This document shows, one piece after another, positions 62,715-64,000 of a stretch of DNA of 64,000 bases. The notes beneath the pieces were generated by a model, which searched no databases, was not told the origin of the DNA, and saw only the letters and a program-made list of their open reading frames with translations. Position 1 is the stretch's first letter, and each line of letters starts with the position of its first letter. Source of the DNA: Bacteroidota bacterium (GTDB taxonomy: Bacteria; Bacteroidota; Bacteroidia; Chitinophagales; Chitinophagaceae); the NCBI GenBank assembly GCA_024640255.1, contig JAHEFI010000047.1, positions 80,689 through 144,688 on the forward strand, written 5' to 3'. The position numbers and the translations under genes were made by a program.

Positions 62715-64000
62715 TTGTCAGCACCGGTATTATTAATAACCCCGCCATTTACACAACTGAATACACCGTATCCAGCAACTGCTTATTTGAAAGGATTTTT
62801 TAATACCAAAAACATTTCATCTGTACAGGCCGATTTTGGTATTGAAGTGATTTTAGCCTTATTCAATAAACAAGGACTTCAGCATTTATTTGAAACTATT
62901 GAACAAAAAGAAATCATCTTATCTGAAAATGCATCAAGAATAATTGCATTAAAAGATAAGTATATACATACCATTGATCAGGTAATTCAATTTTTACAAG
63001 GAAGACAGAATACCTTAGCGCATAGTATTTGTACTAGAAAGTTTTTACCTGAAGCCAATAGATTTAACCAGATAGATGATTTAAAATGGGCATTTGGTAG
63101 TATGGGTAAATTAGATATGGCTAAGCATATTGCTACATTATATTTGGAAGACCTAAGTGATTTGATTCAAGAAACAGTGGACGAGCATTTTGGATTTAGT
63201 AGATATGCAGAATCATTAGGTAGATCAGCCAATCAATTTGATGAATTATATGAAGCTTTGCAACAAGCTTATACCTTTATTGATGAAATTTTAATAAAAA
63301 TAGTATCAAAGAGAATCGAAGAGACTAATCCAAAACTAGTTTGTTTATCAGTTCCTTTTCCTGGTAACTTATATACTTCTTTAAGATGTGGACAATGGAT
63401 TAAAAAACAATATCCAAGCATTAAAGTAGCAATGGGTGGCGGTTTTGCCAATACTGAATTGAGATCTTTAAGTGATAAAAGGGTTTTTGAATTTTATGAT
63501 TATATCACTTTAGATGATGGAGAAGCACCTTTAGAAGTATTAATTAATCATATCGATGGTAAAGAAACCATTGAAAATATGAAACGTTGTTTCACACTTG
63601 TTAATGGTGAAGTAGCTTATATTAATAATAGTTCTTGTGCAGATTATAAACAAGGGCAGGTAGGCACACCAGATTATACCGGCTTATTATTGGATCAATA
63701 TATTTCAGCTATTGAGGTAATCAATCCCATGCATAGTTTATGGAGTGATGGAAGATGGAATAAATTAACCATGGCACACGGATGCTATTGGGGTAAATGT
63801 ACTTTCTGCGATATCTCTTTAGATTATATTAAAAATTATGAGCCTTTAACTGCTGGAATATTAGTGGATAGAATGGAGGAACTCATTGCTGCGACAGGAG
63901 AAAGAGGTTTTCATTTTGTAGATGAAGCAGCTCCACCAAGTTTAATGAAGGCATTAGCTATTGAAATTATCAAGAGAAAATTAGTAGTGAGCTGGTGGGC
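62715..64000 (+). CDS. B12-binding-like radical SAM protein (partial, runs off window)
   Basis: manual translation from TTG 62715: LSAPVLLITPPFTQLNTPYPATAYLKGFF...VCLSVPFPGNLYTSL...'MAHGCYWGKCTFCDIS' [4Fe-4S]-type Cys cluster; absent from the ORF track. Confidence 0.8.
   Translation, partial: MSAPVLLITPPFTQLNTPYPATAYLKGFFNTKNISSVQADFGIEVILALFNKQGLQHLFETIEQKEIILSENASRIIALKDKYIHTIDQVIQFLQGRQNTLAHSICTRKFLPEANRFNQIDDLKWAFGSMGKLDMAKHIATLYLEDLSDLIQETVDEHFGFSRYAESLGRSANQFDELYEALQQAYTFIDEILIKIVSKRIEETNPKLVCLSVPFPGNLYTSLRCGQWIKKQYPSIKVAMGGGFANTELRSLSDKRVFEFYDYITLDDGEAPLEVLINHIDGKETIENMKRCFTLVNGEVAYINNSSCADYKQGQVGTPDYTGLLLDQYISAIEVINPMHSLWSDGRWNKLTMAHGCYWGKCTFCDISLDYIKNYEPLTAGILVDRMEELIAATGERGFHFVDEAAPPSLMKALAIEIIKRKLVVSWW

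Overview
AT-rich Bacteroidota window, probably Chitinophagaceae-like (judged from SusC/D, T9SS sorting domains and TAnnTTTG promoters). From left to right it contains three blocks. (1) ~1-32.3 kb: an accessory block that looks like an integrated island. It holds a primase/helicase replication protein, a short tyrosine recombinase, a WYL regulator, an HsdM-like/TRD/histidine-kinase fusion followed by a receiver-domain protein, a type I R-M operon (hsdM-hsdS-hsdR), a Fic-domain gene with an altered active site, a frameshifted gene remnant, and a fructan utilisation locus (HTCS, MFS, SusC, SusD, GH32). It ends at a 5'-truncated PiT transporter and an orphan 3' half of a tRNA-Met(CAT), which looks like an att scar. 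(2) ~32.5-51.7 kb: ordinary chromosomal metabolism, including tandem T9SS-sorted metallophosphoesterases, a YHYH protein, a PQQ dehydrogenase and an esterase. (3) 51.8-62.1 kb: a molybdenum hydroxylase (IorA/IorB) with a cytochrome c and a near-complete molybdenum cofactor biosynthesis cluster. The most novel candidate is the 5.75-17.2 kb locus. There a soluble histidine kinase carries an HsdM-like methyltransferase domain and an HsdS-like target-recognition domain as its apparent input module, is translationally coupled to a receiver protein with an unrecognised C-terminal domain, sits directly upstream of hsdMSR, and is bracketed by two matching 26-bp operator-like sites around the WYL gene. 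All calls come from reading the sequence; no database search was run.
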